From Panonychus citri (Eukaryota > Arthropoda > Arachnida > Trombidiformes > Tetranychidae): a stretch of DNA of 64,000 nt. A program made the translations under genes and the position numbers. Below the pieces are notes generated by a model that was not told the origin of the DNA, ran no database searches, and saw only the letters and a list, made by a program, of their open reading frames with translations. Of the stretch, positions 40,624-51,400 are shown piece after piece. Position 1 is the first letter of the stretch; each line of letters begins with the position of its first letter. Where the stretch lies: the NCBI RefSeq assembly GCF_014898815.1, contig NW_026515546.1, forward strand, positions 3,667,001 to 3,731,000, written 5' to 3'.

Positions 40624-40740
40624 TTATCATTTTTATCCTGTAATTCCTCTGAGGTCATCTTTAGGTTACTGTTAGAAAGCAGAAAACAGCTAATACAATT
40701 ACAATTAGATTAATAACAATTAATAACATGTAATATAGTA

Positions 40741-41297
40741 TTAGAGCATTCGGACATGGCCGGGTCTGAATAAGATATTATCATCATAGAAATTTTATTT
40801 TATTGCAAATTAATCAGCATACATTTCTGATCTTAAAATGAATTTCATTGAAAATTCAAGATGGCGTCGAGTTTTGGCGCCAAATTAAGTAAAATAGGTC
40901 AAAATTTCAAATATCTCGAATTCGAACTTGCAAATATTCGAAAATACCTGCTCGAAATCGACAATTTTTTTTCTGTGGAATTCATAACTCCTCATATTCG
41001 AAATGTAAAAAAATTTAATCAGAATTCATAACAGAAAAATTTTTATAGCGATTTTAATCGAAAGGGTGAATAATTTTAATCAGATTAAAATCATGTTTTT
41101 GTGAGTCCCATGTTAAATTTCCCATAGAGAAAAAGGGGTAAAAACGGTCTTTTTTAGCCTGAAAATTGAACGCCATATTGGATTTTCTTAAAAAATTCAT
41201 TTTTGGGTTAGGAAGTTAGCTGATTCATTTGAAATAAAAATTAAATTTCTATCATGATCACAACCTAATCAGACCCGGCCATGTCCGAATGCTCTAA
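40741..41297. mobile_element. MITE, 557 bp, 29-bp terminal inverted repeats
   Basis: The ends are perfect inverted repeats of 29 bp starting TTAGAGCATTCGGACATGGC and continuing with CGGGTCTGA. TA dinucleotides flank both ends (40739-40740, 41298-41299), the hallmark of Tc1/mariner transposition. The interior is non-coding and contains short repeated phrases (AATTTTAATC, ATTCGAA). A non-autonomous mariner-like element is the best reading. Confidence 0.85.
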
Positions 41298-41435
41298 TAA
41301 CATTAACATTAAGAATGTTAATTTACAAATAATTCATTCCAATAACAAACTCTCTCAACATTAATCCAAGTTAGAATGAGAAATTGCAATAAGATCTCCA
41401 TTAACTTGATTATCACATAATTAATTATATTAAAA

Positions 41436-41573
41436 CTAGAATTTGGTATATAAAATTCCCATGGATCCATCGGCCACGTAATTTGAAAACCATCTCCCTT
41501 GCCACCAATAACGCAATGAGTTAGATAAGGAGGAGGCGACTGTTGACGCGACAACCAGTCCACTAGGTACCAT
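41436..41573 (-). other. Short unrecognised ORF, 45 codons
   Basis: Minus-strand ATG at 41573 to TAG at 41436, less AT-rich than its surroundings, including the stretch WWQGRWFSNYVADGSMG. It lies just past the stop of the older gag frame and may belong to that old element. No similarity recognised; it could be non-coding. Confidence 0.2.
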
Positions 41574-41615
41574 CTCCTAAGTTTAAACCCAATTCCTAGT
41601 AATCAATAAAACTAA

Positions 41616-41711
41616 TTAATTGAGTCGAGAAGCTAATTTATCAATATTAGCTTCGATTTGATTGATCTCCATCACCAGACCATCGATTGAATTACTTGAG
41701 CTTTGATAAAC
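41616..41711 (-). pseudogene. 3' end of interrupted gag-like frame (older element)
   Basis: This stretch continues the gag-like frame that is cut at 52851. If the newer retrotransposon and one copy of the AAAC target duplication are removed, the frame from 52854 passes in register into this segment and runs 30 codons to TAA (41616-41618). The residues are polar and helical, including EINQIEANIDKLASRL, compatible with a Gag C-terminus. The arithmetic of the frame and the 4-bp duplication support the call independently of similarity. Confidence 0.7.
41708..41711. other. Target site duplication AAAC, left copy
   Basis: AAAC precedes the left LTR and recurs immediately after the right LTR at 52851-52854. 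A 4-bp duplication is usual for part of the Ty3/Gypsy group. Confidence 0.8.
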
Positions 41712-42893
41712 TGTAAGGGTTTACAAAAAATTATAATAATAATAATAGAATTCGAATTGAGGTTTTCACTTCGAAGTCAAACAGAATGATGAATGGAGCG
41801 GATAAGGCAATAAACAGGAGACTCATTTAAGTCCTTACTTCTTAAATAACAGATTCGGATCACGGACCTTCGTTATTTATTTATCGAAGATATAACAATT
41901 AACAGATTTCTAGAGCTTATCGATAAGATAGAAATTAGAAGCACTAACACGGGATAAACGTGATTAGATTTAACACAATTGGAACAAATGTAATTCGAAT
42001 TACTAACACGGGATAAACGGGTTAAAGTAATAGTTGAGATTGAGATTGACTAACACGGGATTAAACGCGATTAGATCAGGGTTAACTACCACGGGATAAA
42101 CGTGAATAGCTGGGGTTCTACCACGGATAAACGTGAATAGATGAGATTAGTAACTACCACGGATTGACGTGAATAGCTGAGGTTCTACCACAGGATAAAC
42201 GTGAATAGATTGGGGTTCTACCACGGGATTGACGTGAATAGATTGAGATGATAACTACCACGGGATAAACGCGAATAGTTGAGGTTCTACCACGGGATTG
42301 ACGTGAATAGATTGGGGTTTCTAGAGCTTGCTTTTAAGATAGAAACTGAGAGTACTAACACGGGATAAACGTGATTAGATTTAATTGAAAGTTCGAACTT
42401 AATTCAATTAGGGATAACGATGAATTGCACTGGCGTACTCGCTACAGAATTACCAATTACATACACTAATTAGAATTAGAACAAAACAAAAGATGAGCTC
42501 GAGCTAAATTAAGCTTTTATTGAGCGTTAACACAAATGTGGAGTTGAGGTTGAAACACTTTGATCACTTGACCAATTTAACATGAATACAACAGTAACAA
42601 CTAAAGATATGATGATTGTTGTGGCTATTTATATCACTACAGAAGGAAAAGGAAATTAGGAAGTTGAGGCGAATTGGAATTCGGAAATAGTTAGTAACTA
42701 ACCAGATAACCACAATTAAACTTTGATTAATTATCAAGAGAATAGAAAAAATGAAAAATAGAAAATAGAAAATGAAAAATAGAAAAGAACAAAAAATGTG
42801 AATCTTAAGGGACCATTAAATAATTATATCCCTTAGGATCTTAACAATAGATTAACCAATTGATTAAGAGGGTAAAGAAGATTAACCCTTTCA
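41712..42893 (-). repeat. 3' LTR of the Gypsy element
   Basis: 1182 bp, TG...CA on both strands (minus strand starts TGAAAGGGTTAATC and ends AACCCTTACA). Compared with the 5' LTR it lacks 10 bp: one G in each of two GGG runs (near 42125 and 42161) and 8 bp in an A-rich GAAAAATA-type repeat near 42765. I found no substitution. Contains a TATA-like GATATAAATAGCC (42623-42635), AATAAA (42516-42521) and the dyad repeat array (41944-42378). Confidence 0.95.
41944..42378 (-). repeat. Array of 11 dyad repeats in 3' LTR
   Basis: Eleven copies of a 24-bp core start at 41944, 42003, 42050, 42086, 42118, 42154, 42185, 42218, 42255, 42287 and 42355. Each reads CTA, then CACG, a 7-base centre, CGTG and TAG, with one or two unpaired bases between the outer and inner arms. 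Spacing in the middle is 31-37 bp. The array is bracketed by two imperfect copies of a TTTCTAGAGCTT...AAGATAGAAA segment. See the 5' LTR copy for the likely RNA role. Confidence 0.85.
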
Positions 42894-42902
42894 GACCCCC
42901 GA
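42894..42902 (-). other. Candidate polypurine tract of the Gypsy element
   Basis: Minus strand TCGGGGGTC directly precedes the 3' LTR start TGAAAGGG. It is short and interrupted for a polypurine tract, but it is in the right place and is the only G-rich run there. Confidence 0.5.
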
Positions 42903-42937
42903 ACCATGACTGAGATGACACCTTCTTAATTAATGGG

Positions 42938-45685
42938 TTAATCCCAATCATCGAGCTCTTGATTTCCTTGAGGTTCTGGCTCAGGTTCAATTGATTGTTC
43001 TGGAATCTTTTCCAAGGCTTGATTAGAATCTTTTAGTAATAGTCTTGGAATATGCTTTAACTTGGGTTCCTTGTCTTCCCACTTTCCATCGTCTTCACGG
43101 GTAAATAAATGAGGGAAGTCGAACTTGATCTTTTTGATTTCATTTTCATCACTTAATTCCGAACACTTTTGTTGGAATAAAATTCGAAGTAGGTCACGAT
43201 CAGGAACAACACAATTTGATTCGATGTAAAATGGAATGGTTCTTATTCGGGAATTTCTCCGCCATTCCATTGGCCATGATAATCGTTTAGCTTTGACTTC
43301 ATAGTCCATGAAAAGTAGTAGAGCTGAAGTAATAGAGTTACCACAGGTTATTTCAGAGTTTTCATGATGAATTCCATCTGATGTGTTTTCACATTGAAAT
43401 TCAATTTCTTTATATTGTAGTAGATACAAACGAACAGCAGTAATTGCCTCTACTACGGGTGAATGAGGAATAGAGGGGATAGTGTAGCCGGTGAACCAAA
43501 GGTAGGCGATTGAATGTAAATTCATTGGTGAATGATAGAAAGGTGAATAGAAGTTATTAACTTCTCGACAAATTGGTAACAATTTCTTAATTTCCATCTC
43601 AGTTAAACCAATGTTATGAAATTGATTGATTAGACCATAACCAATGATCTTAGTAGCACAGGCCAAATATCCAATGATTTGATCTCTTACCGTTCGAAGG
43701 TTTCTCGAAAAGCGAAGATCAGATTTGGTAAGTCCATGGAAACGTTTATCAATGAAATCGATTTCAGTGTATTTTACAAACGTTTCATAGATGATTTTAC
43801 AATTAGCATCAACGATTGAGACCCAACATGGTCGTGGTTGATCTTTTTGTCCTTCTTTGATTCGGACACAGAATGAATTCAGGCAGAAAATAGTATGTTT
43901 ATCAGGGACTAATTCAGCTGCTTCTTTAATAGCTTGAAGATGATCATCAGCCATAGAAGGTAACATAGCCTTAGGTCGTTTAAACCAAGCATCAGCTAGT
44001 AATCGTCTTCTTTCTTCACGTCCTTTAATTGATCGATGTGAAGTAATTTCCTTCGGAGGAAAACAATTGAAATCATGATTGATTGCTGACGGAAATTCTT
44101 TGATGAATTCAGTAGCCTTTTCTTTTTGTTCAGGATTTAAGAGTTCAAATGGATTAATACGAACAAATGGAGACTCTGGATCTTCAATGTTAGTTGAGTA
44201 TAAAACAATGGAAGATGCATCTGAACAAATAGAATCAATATCGTCTTCGTAGCAATTTTTTGCGAATCGACGCCAATTAGTAGATGAATTGGTTAAATAT
44301 TTCGGAATTGATTGCATCCTTGAAGTTGGATACCTTGAAGCTGCAGGTTCTCTGGGAAAGGTAGAAGTTGATTCGAATCCAATACTTTGTAACCATTGTT
44401 CATGTTCAGCCAAGGGATTAGTTGGATCTTTTGAAAGCTCTCTGTTATTCCAATAATTAATTCGGGTATTGGTTTGAGCTCTGATCGCATAAGGTGATTT
44501 TAAATATGGATCATTTTCATTGAGTTTCTTTTCTCTTATTAGAAATGCAAATGATTCAGCTTTTCGTTGCCAATATTGTTGATGAGTTTGTCCTTTTTCT
44601 CGAACTTTGAGATGATGAGGAACAAGATTGGCCAAAGATCTTTTTTGAGAGACTAATTCTTTTCGAATCGGTCCAGAAATAAATGGTAAATTAAGATCTT
44701 TATCAAATGTATAATCGATTGGTCCTAACCGACAATGTTTGATGTGATGAGAATAAACGTGAAATCCAAAGGCAATTTGACACCAATCACGAACACAAAT
44801 GAATTTTGATTCTTCGTAGAATTGTTGGATTTCCTTATTAGTAACTGGAATTACTTGAGAATAAACTTTAGTAGTAGCGGTTGTAACCAAACATTTCTCA
44901 GTAATACACAAAAAGTCAGATGATGAGTTTGGTTTCTCTAATTGGGCTTTGATGATAGCGTTTTTAAGCCAAAGAGCACAATTAGCACAATAGAGGCGAC
45001 AACAGTTATTACATTGAATGGGAGAGATACAAATTTGTTCACAAAAGTAACATAAGATTTTGTTAGCAAATTCAATTAGATTAGGATGAACGACTTTAGC
45101 CTTGATCAATCCTTTAGGAACTTCGGAAAAGTCCAAGAATGAAATGTCTTCAAGAGCATTAATTCGAATTTTCTCTTGGATAAATTTAGTATACCAATGT
45201 TGTCTCTCGTTGTATTTTTGAAGGTTTTCTTCAATTGATGATTGAGCTTTTAAGAAAAAGTCAACTTGTTGGTAATGCGGAAATTGGTCATCAGTCCATC
45301 CCATTGGGTTAGGGTAATGATGCTTTTTATAGCCAAACTCGTGAGGTGGAGGATAATCTGATGTATCGGGCAAGTTTTTGGGAATACTTCGAAGTGCATC
45401 AGCGGTTAACCGAGGAATAGGATCTCGTAAGTTTAAACGAATATAATTTTCATGACTTACATCAATCTGGAAATCAGAATTAGAATTGCCAACAGCACCA
45501 AGTCTTTCGGCTTCTTCGATATCCCAATCATTTGGTTCAACAATTACAGAATTAGCACCAGAATTGTTACCAGAATTATTAACAGGATTGTTAATAGAAT
45601 TATCATTCAATTTATTCTGAGAATCTCGAGATTTAACAGATTCAGAGTCACTTTCACTTGAATGATTTGAGCTTCTTTCAGCCAT
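42938..45685 (-). CDS. ORF3: RING/TRAF-like zinc region plus degenerate REXO-like exonuclease
   Basis: 915 residues from the ATG at 45685 (MAERSSNHSSESDSE), in frame with integrase upstream and ending 45 bp before the 3' LTR. Residues 1-50 are Ser/Asn-rich and disordered. Residues 212-265 form a cysteine cluster (C212/C215, C225/C228/C229, C233/C236, C260/C265) like a RING or TRAF-type finger; a further Cys/His group lies at 297-318. Residues about 598-760 follow the REXO/ISG20 DEDDh exonuclease pattern: VSIVDANCKIIYETFVK, then FHGLTKSDL, TVRDQ, IIGYGL, and HSPVVEA. The catalytic positions are changed: the usual D-x-E of motif I reads N603-S-F605, the motif II Asp is Q688, and the motif III Asp is Glu746, although His741 is kept. 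Activity is therefore unlikely. No signal peptide or membrane segment is visible, so an envelope role is improbable. Start site and separate expression are inferred. Confidence 0.8.
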   Translation of the reverse strand: MAERSSNHSSESDSESVKSRDSQNKLNDNSINNPVNNSGNNSGANSVIVEPNDWDIEEAERLGAVGNSNSDFQIDVSHENYIRLNLRDPIPRLTADALRSIPKNLPDTSDYPPPHEFGYKKHHYPNPMGWTDDQFPHYQQVDFFLKAQSSIEENLQKYNERQHWYTKFIQEKIRINALEDISFLDFSEVPKGLIKAKVVHPNLIEFANKILCYFCEQICISPIQCNNCCRLYCANCALWLKNAIIKAQLEKPNSSSDFLCITEKCLVTTATTKVYSQVIPVTNKEIQQFYEESKFICVRDWCQIAFGFHVYSHHIKHCRLGPIDYTFDKDLNLPFISGPIRKELVSQKRSLANLVPHHLKVREKGQTHQQYWQRKAESFAFLIREKKLNENDPYLKSPYAIRAQTNTRINYWNNRELSKDPTNPLAEHEQWLQSIGFESTSTFPREPAASRYPTSRMQSIPKYLTNSSTNWRRFAKNCYEDDIDSICSDASSIVLYSTNIEDPESPFVRINPFELLNPEQKEKATEFIKEFPSAINHDFNCFPPKEITSHRSIKGREERRRLLADAWFKRPKAMLPSMADDHLQAIKEAAELVPDKHTIFCLNSFCVRIKEGQKDQPRPCWVSIVDANCKIIYETFVKYTEIDFIDKRFHGLTKSDLRFSRNLRTVRDQIIGYLACATKIIGYGLINQFHNIGLTEMEIKKLLPICREVNNFYSPFYHSPMNLHSIAYLWFTGYTIPSIPHSPVVEAITAVRLYLLQYKEIEFQCENTSDGIHHENSEITCGNSITSALLLFMDYEVKAKRLSWPMEWRRNSRIRTIPFYIESNCVVPDRDLLRILFQQKCSELSDENEIKKIKFDFPHLFTREDDGKWEDKEPKLKHIPRLLLKDSNQALEKIPEQSIEPEPEPQGNQELDDWD

Positions 45686-47845
45686 TGTTAAAGATGAACT
45701 TTTTGTCACCAACACAATTTTAGATTGATTTAATTGATTAATTTGATTTAAGATGTTAACAGTTAACACTTTTAGATTCGAGTCACAATTATAAATTGAT
45801 TGTTGTAAATGGTAAAGATGAAAATCAAATTGACTTGAATCAATTAAAATTCGGAAGTTGATTAAGTGGTAATTAGAAAAGAACAATGGAGAAGAGGGAA
45901 AATTTGTTCTCTTTTGTTGCTTAGTAACGAGCGACATTAACTCCATCGATTGTCCACTTTTGTCTTTATCAGCGCCAATTTCGATTAAGCGATTAATTTT
46001 AATTAGAAAGACAAATTGATTCTTTCTTTGTCTTAAAGAATAACGTTGATTGTCATTATCACAATTATTAATTTCATCGATGATTTTGTTATCAGCAATT
46101 ATCTCTCGATTAGCAGTAACATAAGGTTTTCTTGTTTTCTTTTGAATGAGATTTGTTTGATTAGAATCAAGTGGATTATCATTTGATTCATTATTATCAA
46201 TTTCGAAATTGTTAATGTTTGAATTTAAACTTAAAAAGGAATCATTATCATTAAGTTTATCATTGTCATCACTCGAGTGTTTATCAAAAGTATCATCTTC
46301 GAGGATTTGAGGATTAGTATTAGTAAATTTTGTTAATGGGAAAATTTCGGTTTCTAAACAATCATAATTATCTATTAACCAATCATCACTATTAGAATCA
46401 AAGTATTTGTTTCTAATAGCAAGTAAATTTTCATTAATTTCGGAATGAATTGGATTAGTTTGAGATAGATTAACAGTAAAATGTTCATAATTGATTGGAT
46501 TCAATAGTAAAACTGAACCTCTTTTAACACCTAAGACGAGAAAAGGGCCTAAGTATTTAGCTGTTAATTTCTTTGTAGTTCCAAGTGATGGACCTAAATT
46601 TTCAATCATACAGAAATCTCCAACTGAATAGGGATTAGGATTAGTATTTTTAAATGCAATTTGTTGATAGTACAATTGTTGAGCTATCAAACGAGCTTTA
46701 GTTATTTTTCGAGCTTCGTCAATCGATTGGTTAGTAATGTTAGTAAGATTAAGTTGATTATCTAATGGCTTATTAGGATGTTTACCATAGACTAGAAAAT
46801 AAGGTGAGAAACGATGTATCTTATGAATTGATGAATTGATTGAAAATATTGACCATTGAAGTACTTTATCTAAGCCTTCTTCAAGTCCGTATTCGACTAC
46901 ATAAGTTCGCAATCTCTCTCCGATCGTTCGGTTCATTCTCTCAACTACACCCTGAGATTGTGGGTGATAGGCATTAGAAATCTCATGATTTATTCCTTTC
47001 TTTCGAAGGAACTTTTCAAGTTCATCAGATACAAAATTTCGTCCACGATCAGTTTGAATGATCTTTGGATAGCCGAAAATAGAAAAATATTCTCTGAGGA
47101 AAGTTTTAACTGTAGCTGAAGTTTGATTAGGGTAAACTTTTGCATAAACGAAACGAGTTAATGAATCAACTAAAACAAGAATGATTTTTGATTTACCTCG
47201 TTTATAAGTAATTGGACCTTGAGCATCCATTTCAAGTCTTTCGAGAATATTATCTGGTATTGGTTTAAGAGTCGGCTCTGAATAAGTAATATTAGATGAT
47301 TTAGAAACTTGACAAATTTCACAATTTTTGCACAATCTTTTGATTTCGTCATACATGAATTGCATCCAAAATCTTCGTGCGATTGAATTATAAGTTTTAT
47401 CGACACCAAAATGACCTCCAATTGGTGATCCATGTTCTTCGTCGAATAATGATTTTAATAGCTCAGGTGTAATCACAACACGATCATTTTCGTAACCGTA
47501 TAAAGGCTTACGATATAAGATACCATTCTTAATAACGAACGATTGATGAAAGTTACTATTTTGGTCAGTTTGAAGATGATTGATGATTTCAGCTATCGTG
47601 GGATTTTTAGCTTGAGCTTGAATCAATTCAGTTTTAGTGTCAGAATCGATTTTGAAATAGTAAATAGTAGCACATTTGAATGGGCGACCAAGTTGATTAA
47701 TTGCATTTGTTGAAAATTGAGCACCAATTGTTTGTGGATTAATACAAAGCAATTGTTCAATATAATCTTTTTCAGGATCAGTGTATTTGCGGTGATGCCA
47801 TTCAGATTGGTAACAGCTAAAACAATCACTCAGGTGTAAATTACC
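45686..47845 (-). CDS. Pol C-terminal part: integrase
   Basis: Frame without its own start; it follows RNase H after a frame break near 47844-47850. Numbered from the codon at 47752: zinc-binding H107, H114, C141 and C144; catalytic D176, D235 and E271 (35 residues between the last two, DD35E, in QTDRGRNF and VVERMNRT); a GPF module at 402-404 (AKYLGPFLVLGV). After about residue 450 comes an Asn/Asp-rich tail and YSLRQRK, typical of a Gypsy Pol end. A linker of about 70 residues then runs without a stop into ORF3. Its job is to insert the cDNA copy into chromosomes. All key residues are present; the only visible defect is the upstream frame break. Confidence 0.92.
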
Positions 47846-48402
47846 TTTTTGTAAATTACCTTGTAATTATAAGATCCCATAATGATACTCCATCGTTGAA
47901 GTCGTTGATTTTTGAAATTAACTTTCGGTAGTTGACATAAAGCGTGATGGTCGGTCTCGATAACGAATTCATCACCTTCCAGAAAATGTCGAAATTTGCT
48001 TATTCCAATTAGAATCGCCAAAAGTTCTTTTTCTGATACCGAATAACTGATTTGATGAGGTTGAAGTTTTTGCGAGAAAAATGAGATTGGTAACCAATGT
48101 TGAACTTTATCAATTGGTATCTCATTAAGAGTTTTAAATTCGTCAGGAATTAATTGATTCGGATCTTCCTGTAATAAAATACCACCAACGGCAATGTCAC
48201 TTGCATCAGCAGATAATTTTCTTCTCAAATTTGGATCGAAATGAACCAATAGAGTAGTTTCGATTAATGAGTTTTTTAATGTTTCAAGAGCTTCGAAGTC
48301 TTGTTTTAACATTTTAAATTTTCTTTCTTTGTTCACAAGTCGATATAACGGTGAAGCTAATGTAGAAAAGTTAGGAATATATCTAGAAAATAATTGTAGC
48401 AA
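47830..48402 (-). CDS. Pol middle part: RNase H, frame-broken on both sides
   Basis: Continuation of RT into the connection and RNase H domains. FSRYIPNFSTLASPLY is the usual Gypsy segment after the RT thumb. RNase H acidic residues lie in SADASD, SEKELLAI and ETDHHAL, in the expected order. The frame differs from the upstream RT frame by one base; the change falls in a run of four T (plus-strand AAAA at 48387-48390), and upstream RT meets TAG at 48357. A second one-base change at AAAAAGG (47844-47850) separates it from integrase, where the last RNase H Asp follows. The function would be removal of RNA from the RNA:DNA hybrid. Confidence 0.88.
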   Translation of the reverse strand: MLQLFSRYIPNFSTLASPLYRLVNKERKFKMLKQDFEALETLKNSLIETTLLVHFDPNLRRKLSADASDIAVGGILLQEDPNQLIPDEFKTLNEIPIDKVQHWLPISFFSQKLQPHQISYSVSEKELLAILIGISKFRHFLEGDEFVIETDHHALCQLPKVNFKNQRLQRWSIIMGSYNYKVIYKKVIYT

Positions 48403-51400
48403 CCAAGAATACTTTGTAATTGTCTTACAGATTTTGGATATGGAAGTTGTTTTAATGCTTCCACTTTCTTTGGATCGGGTCGGATACCTGTACCATTTAC
48501 CAAATGTCCAAGTAGTACCAATTCACGACATCCAAATTTGCATTTATCAGTTTTCACTTTCAAATTCCAGAGTCTAAGTCGACTTAAAACTTGTTTAGTG
48601 TTAATTAGTAGATTTTCCCATGATTTTCCAATGATCGGTATATCATCGAAATAGCCTAAACATTCAGAATAGTTTAGACCTTCCAGGACTTTGTTCATTA
48701 AACGTTGAAATTCGAAAGGAGCACAGGCTAAACCCATTGGTAGCCTCTTGTATTGGTATTTTCCGTCTGGGGTAACAAAAACGGTTTTACCTCTTTCTTC
48801 AGGGGGAATTTCAATTTGGAAATATCCTTGATAAAGATCAAGCATATTGAAGAATTTACCATATCTAACTGCTTCGAGGCAATCGTCCACTCTGGGCATA
48901 GGATGATAAATAATTTTCGTCATTCGATTAACTGCCCTTAGGTCATTGAGTAAGCGATAAGTTCCATCAGTTTTTCCAACTAATAAAGCAGGACTACCAC
49001 CAGGAGCATCAGATGGTTCAATGATATCGTTATCAATTAAATTTGATATTAAATTTTGATAGGCTTTTCTGATTTGAATCGTACACGGGTAAGGTTTTTG
49101 ATAGGGAACTTGATTATCACCTATGTCAATTTTAATCGGCCATTTTTGCCATGGTACGAATCCTAGATCAGATTGTCTTTGAGAGAAAACATCAGAATAT
49201 TCCAATAGTATTTCCATTAATTGATTAATTTGATTACCATTAAGATTCGAATCCATTCGTTTTAATAATCTTTCTTCTAATGGTTTTTCTTTTGATTCAT
49301 CGATGAAAAATGAACTTTCATCTAAAGTTTTGTCATTGGAAATTAATTGATATTCAGGATTAATTGATTTGATGAATTGTTCATGATCAACAATTCGATG
49401 AGATGAAACCTTTTGTTCATCTTGATTGTAAGGAGAATCAGGAAGTTGATTTAGTTGTTCAACTAAATATTGTTCAGTTTGTGTTGATATTTCACATACA
49501 CTTTTCACTTCATTTTGATTTTTACTTTGATTTTCATTCTTATTTTCATTCGAATGAATTAATTGTTTGAGATACATAATAGTAGATTCAGGTTGTGAAC
49601 ACAAATCGATTGACTCTTCGGGAGTACAAAATCGAAATAACACTTCACTTGATAACGGCTCACTGTCGATATATTCTTGAATTGAAACAGAATATTTTCC
49701 ACCGTTATTTTTAATGTTAGCATAAAAAATATCACAAAATCGATTTCCAATTACCATGATAGGTTCCAAATGTTTCACTACTTGAAATCTTAACGCTTTC
49801 ACAGTTTTCATGGTTGGATGTTTAATGAAGGCAAATGCAGCACCAACAACTTGAAGATAATTATCAGGTACAATACCTTTGATAGCGATATCAGAATGCA
49901 TCACATAGGCTTTTAATTGATTAGCCAATTCATAATCGATACAGGCTGTGTTAGCTCCAGTATCTAACAACACTTCGCCAGTTTTAAAAGGTTGACGATC
50001 AGGGTAACAAAGATGCATTAATATCATCGGTACATTAATTATATCAGAACTAATTTTACTAATTCTTGAATGATGTGAATCGACCATAAACAAATGGTTT
50101 AAGGTATTCGGAGAAGCACTTGAGGCTGGATTATTTGCAGTAATTAAATTATTAGAGATTGATGATGAAGATGAGGACATCGATGTATTGTCTTTTAATT
50201 GAACACCACTCATTCGAAGTTGATTTGAACCAGGAAGAGAATTTGATGAATCTTCTGGACAATAACGAGCACTGTGTCCACTTTGATTACACTTTTTACA
50301 CTTGAAATCTCGATAATCTCTAATGTTAGATTTCATTCGATTGTATTGATTGTTATGATTCGTATCATTTGAAATTTGATTAGATTGTTTGTCATTAGAA
50401 GGAGGAAGATAAGCTTTTCTCGGGAATCGATCGCTTTTATTGTCTTTTTGTTTTTCTTTTTCCTTCTTTTGTTCGAGGTGATTATAATATTTATGAATTA
50501 GAACACCAATTAAAGCATCTAAATCTGTATTAGCTCGAACTTCAACAAGATTGTCACGTAAATTCTTTGGTAGATGTTCCATGACTTCATAAAGGAATCC
50601 TTGACGTGAAAGATCACCTTTTACTTTGGTAACTCGATCCTTCAATCTATCGATAAATTGAGTAGGATGTTCGTCAAATGAATAAGTTAGAGAACTTAAT
50701 TCGGCTTGAGCGGTAGCTAAAGCAGCAGGTCCTCGTAGATAATTTTCTAAACCGATAATATATTCATCGTAGGTGAGATCTTTCTCATCCAATGTTTCAG
50801 CGGCGGTTAGAAATTCAAAAGCAAGAGCTTTCTTAAGCACACGAAGTCGAGTGTCATCACTGACATTCTCATACTTCAATTGTCGTTTAACATTTTTAAG
50901 CCAATGCCAAGCGTCAGCGTTTTGTTTAAATTGAGGTAAAATTGGATCTTTTAAAGAAAACGGGATTTGATAAGGTTGAGGTAAAGAATTATTTATCATA
51001 ACAGGTTCATTAACACTTGAAATTCGTCTCGGGACAGAATCGGTTCTTGGTCTTGGGACGATTGGTACATTTGATTGAGAGGGTAGACTAGCTTCGTCTC
51101 CAGATATTTCTTGTTGATCAACACCAGTTGGATCATCGCTAGCAATTAACTCTCTCATTAAACCAGAATCACCAGGAATTACTTTTTTAATTGTACTGGT
51201 AATGGGTTGAGAATCTGAATTCCATCTTTTAATTAGATTCCAGATAATTCGCTTTGTAGGATTGTTGACATTGAGTCGTCTACAAGCTTGTTCAGTGGTC
51301 AAGGCAATAACGGATTGTCTTGTTCCAAGATTTGAAATTATTTCTCTAATTTCAAATTCACTTACACCTTCTTTTCTCAATTCGAGAACCCAATCAGGAG

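Noticed and set aside
45452..45661. Plus-strand and other-frame ORFs over the retrotransposon
   Set aside because: They are shadows of the minus-strand coding region without domains.
42938..45685. ORF3 as an envelope protein (errantivirus-like)
   Set aside because: No signal peptide, no hydrophobic fusion or membrane segment, no furin-like site; the Cys pattern is that of zinc fingers, not disulfide-rich ectodomains.
48387..48390. Programmed -1 frameshift between RT and RNase H
   Set aside because: No canonical slippery heptamer at the site, gag and RT are already in one frame, and a programmed shift in the middle of Pol is not expected. A mutation or assembly error is simpler.
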